Shown here one piece after another: positions 62,285-63,370 of a stretch of 63,370 nt of DNA. A program made the translations under genes and the position numbers. The notes under the pieces are model-generated. The model was not told the origin of the DNA. It saw only the letters and a list, made by a program, of their open reading frames with translations, and did no database searches. Source of the stretch: CAILUG01 sp038125665 (GTDB lineage: Bacteria > Pseudomonadota > Gammaproteobacteria > Pseudomonadales > Pseudohongiellaceae); assembly GCA_038125665.1 (NCBI GenBank), contig JAYPEI010000009.1, positions 1 through 63,370 on the forward strand. The letters run 5' to 3'. Every line of letters starts with the position of its first letter. Position 1 is the stretch's first letter.

Positions 62285-63370
62285 TTAATCTTCTCGGATA
62301 CTGCTGTTAGCAGCTGAGGCAAGTGGTTTCATCAGGTACTGTAAGAATGTCCTTGCCCCGGTCTTGATGAAGGCGTCTGCCGGCATTCCAGGGACCAGCT
62401 CTATTCCTCTAAGGTCTCGCACCGATTCAGGAGTGAGCTCGATTCTCGCCGTGTAGTAGTGCATACCATTTTGCTGGTCAACGATGGCATCAGCTGAGAC
62501 GGTCACTACCTTACCAAACAACTCTGGTGTCGTCTTAGTATTGAAGGCGGGAAGACGCACTATCGCTTCCTGACCGATATGTACCCGATCGATATCAATT
62601 GGCATGACGGAAGCCTCAATGACAAGGTCGTCCGTTGTAGGGACAATGTTAGCGATTGGAGCCCCAGGGCTCAGCACCTGGCCCTCTGTAAATACCTGCA
62701 TCTCATTCACGCGTCCAGACATTGGGGCGCGGACATCGGTACGGGCCACAACATCACCAGTCGCATTTAGTCTTTCACGCACGTCTTTTAGGTTAGTTTG
62801 GACGTCGGCTAGTATGGTTGCTACTTCGGTTTGATACTGCTGCTGGGTCTGAATGATCTGCATGCGTGTCTCGCCAACCTGTATATCAGTTGAGGCAATG
62901 GTAGAGGTCAGCTCGGCTGCGTCACCTTGGGCAACCGCGAGATTTCTTTCAAGGTCGCGCAGACGCTGCTTGTCTGTAAAACCCTCTTGCAGAAGTGTCT
63001 TAAAATCAGCCAGTTCCTCCGAAAAAGAGGAGGCAAGTTTCTCTTTACTCTCACGCTGGGCACGTAAACCCTCAAGTCTGGACTGAAGTTGACCAACACG
63101 CTGCTCAAGAACGCCAACAGCGCTCTCAATGGTGGCGCGCCTTGTTTTGAACAGTTGATCCTGTGCCTTAATTTCCATTGAGGCATTACTCTCACCTGAT
63201 AGAAGAAAAGCCGGGAAGACAACTGCCTCTAGTTGGTCTCGTTCAGCCAAGAGGCGGGCCTCGGTGGCTGCCAGTTGAAGCAATTGAGCATTGAGAATTT
63301 CAAGTTGTGCTCGGCTCTGCGTGGGGTCCATTTCAAGCAAGACATCGCCTTGCTCAACAAGATCACCATT
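62285..63370 (-). CDS. HlyD-family membrane fusion protein of type I secretion (partial)
   Basis: C-terminal ~361 residues of a HlyD/AprE/LapC-type periplasmic adaptor; the start lies beyond the right edge. Visible parts are the end of the lipoyl half (LLEMDPTQSRAQ), a long coiled-coil hairpin (about 30-200), the second lipoyl half (DVRAPMSGRVNEMQV) and the beta-barrel domain. The last ends with GMPADAFIKTGARTFLQYLMKP, the type I secretion signature. The matching ABC ATPase is expected next to it, to the right. Confidence 0.92.
   Translation of the reverse strand, partial: NGDLVEQGDVLLEMDPTQSRAQLEILNAQLLQLAATEARLLAERDQLEAVVFPAFLLSGESNASMEIKAQDQLFKTRRATIESAVGVLEQRVGQLQSRLEGLRAQRESKEKLASSFSEELADFKTLLQEGFTDKQRLRDLERNLAVAQGDAAELTSTIASTDIQVGETRMQIIQTQQQYQTEVATILADVQTNLKDVRERLNATGDVVARTDVRAPMSGRVNEMQVFTEGQVLSPGAPIANIVPTTDDLVIEASVMPIDIDRVHIGQEAIVRLPAFNTKTTPELFGKVVTVSADAIVDQQNGMHYYTARIELTPESVRDLRGIELVPGMPADAFIKTGARTFLQYLMKPLASAANSSIRED

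Overview
The window looks like the replication-origin region of a free-living gammaproteobacterium. Gene content and order closely follow the Pseudomonas origin neighbourhood: atp operon, parB, parA, rsmG, mnmG, mnmE, yidC, yidD, rnpA, rpmH, dnaA, dnaN, recF, gyrB, plsC, gmhB, glyS, glyQ, lpxL-like, trkA, rsmB, fmt, def, hemF, aroE. Further blocks also match Pseudomonas clusters: coxBA-ctaG-coxC-DUF2909-surf1-ctaA-sco, znuBCA, and polA-sRNA-engB-cyt c4-dsbA. The DNA is moderately AT-rich, unlike most pseudomonads. A low-GC, probably marine relative (Cellvibrionales-like) is my inference; the species cannot be named from the sequence alone.

Layout. 1-3250: F1Fo ATP synthase genes on the minus strand (atpA cut by the left edge), behind a good sigma70 promoter. 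3500-7800: parB, parA, rsmG, mnmG. 7794-8226: AT-rich gene-free stretch with DnaA boxes, my preferred oriC. 8227-12238: mnmE, yidC, yidD, rnpA, rpmH. 12239-12684: second gene-free stretch with DnaA boxes, ahead of dnaA. 12685-18879: dnaA, dnaN, recF (carrying two perfect parS sites), gyrB. 18868-32742: housekeeping genes for lipid A and phospholipid, glycyl-tRNA synthetase, potassium uptake, initiator-tRNA formylation and deformylation, heme, and aromatic synthesis. 33056-40947: an aa3-type cytochrome c oxidase with its assembly factors; heme O synthase is not in the cluster. 40940-43564: zinc ABC importer. 43587-48831: polA, an ErsA/Spot42-position sRNA with a sigmaE-type promoter, engB, cytochrome c4, dsbA. 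48993-58835: a ten-gene type II secretion cluster in the order L-M-E-F-D-G-H-I-J-K without gspC. 58878-60931: a Wzm/Wzt-type polysaccharide ABC exporter. 60937-63370: TolC and a truncated HlyD-type adaptor of a type I secretion system.

The left two thirds is core genome. Its most notable points are an E. coli-like oriC layout in a Pseudomonas-like gene order, parS sites written into recF codons, a PolA whose proofreading residues are all replaced, and the sigmaE-driven sRNA downstream of polA. The right-hand ~14 kb is a cell-envelope export region: a pared-down type II system with a lipoprotein secretin, a surface-glycan exporter, and a type I system that continues past the right edge. I found no tRNA or rRNA genes, insertion sequences or CRISPR arrays.
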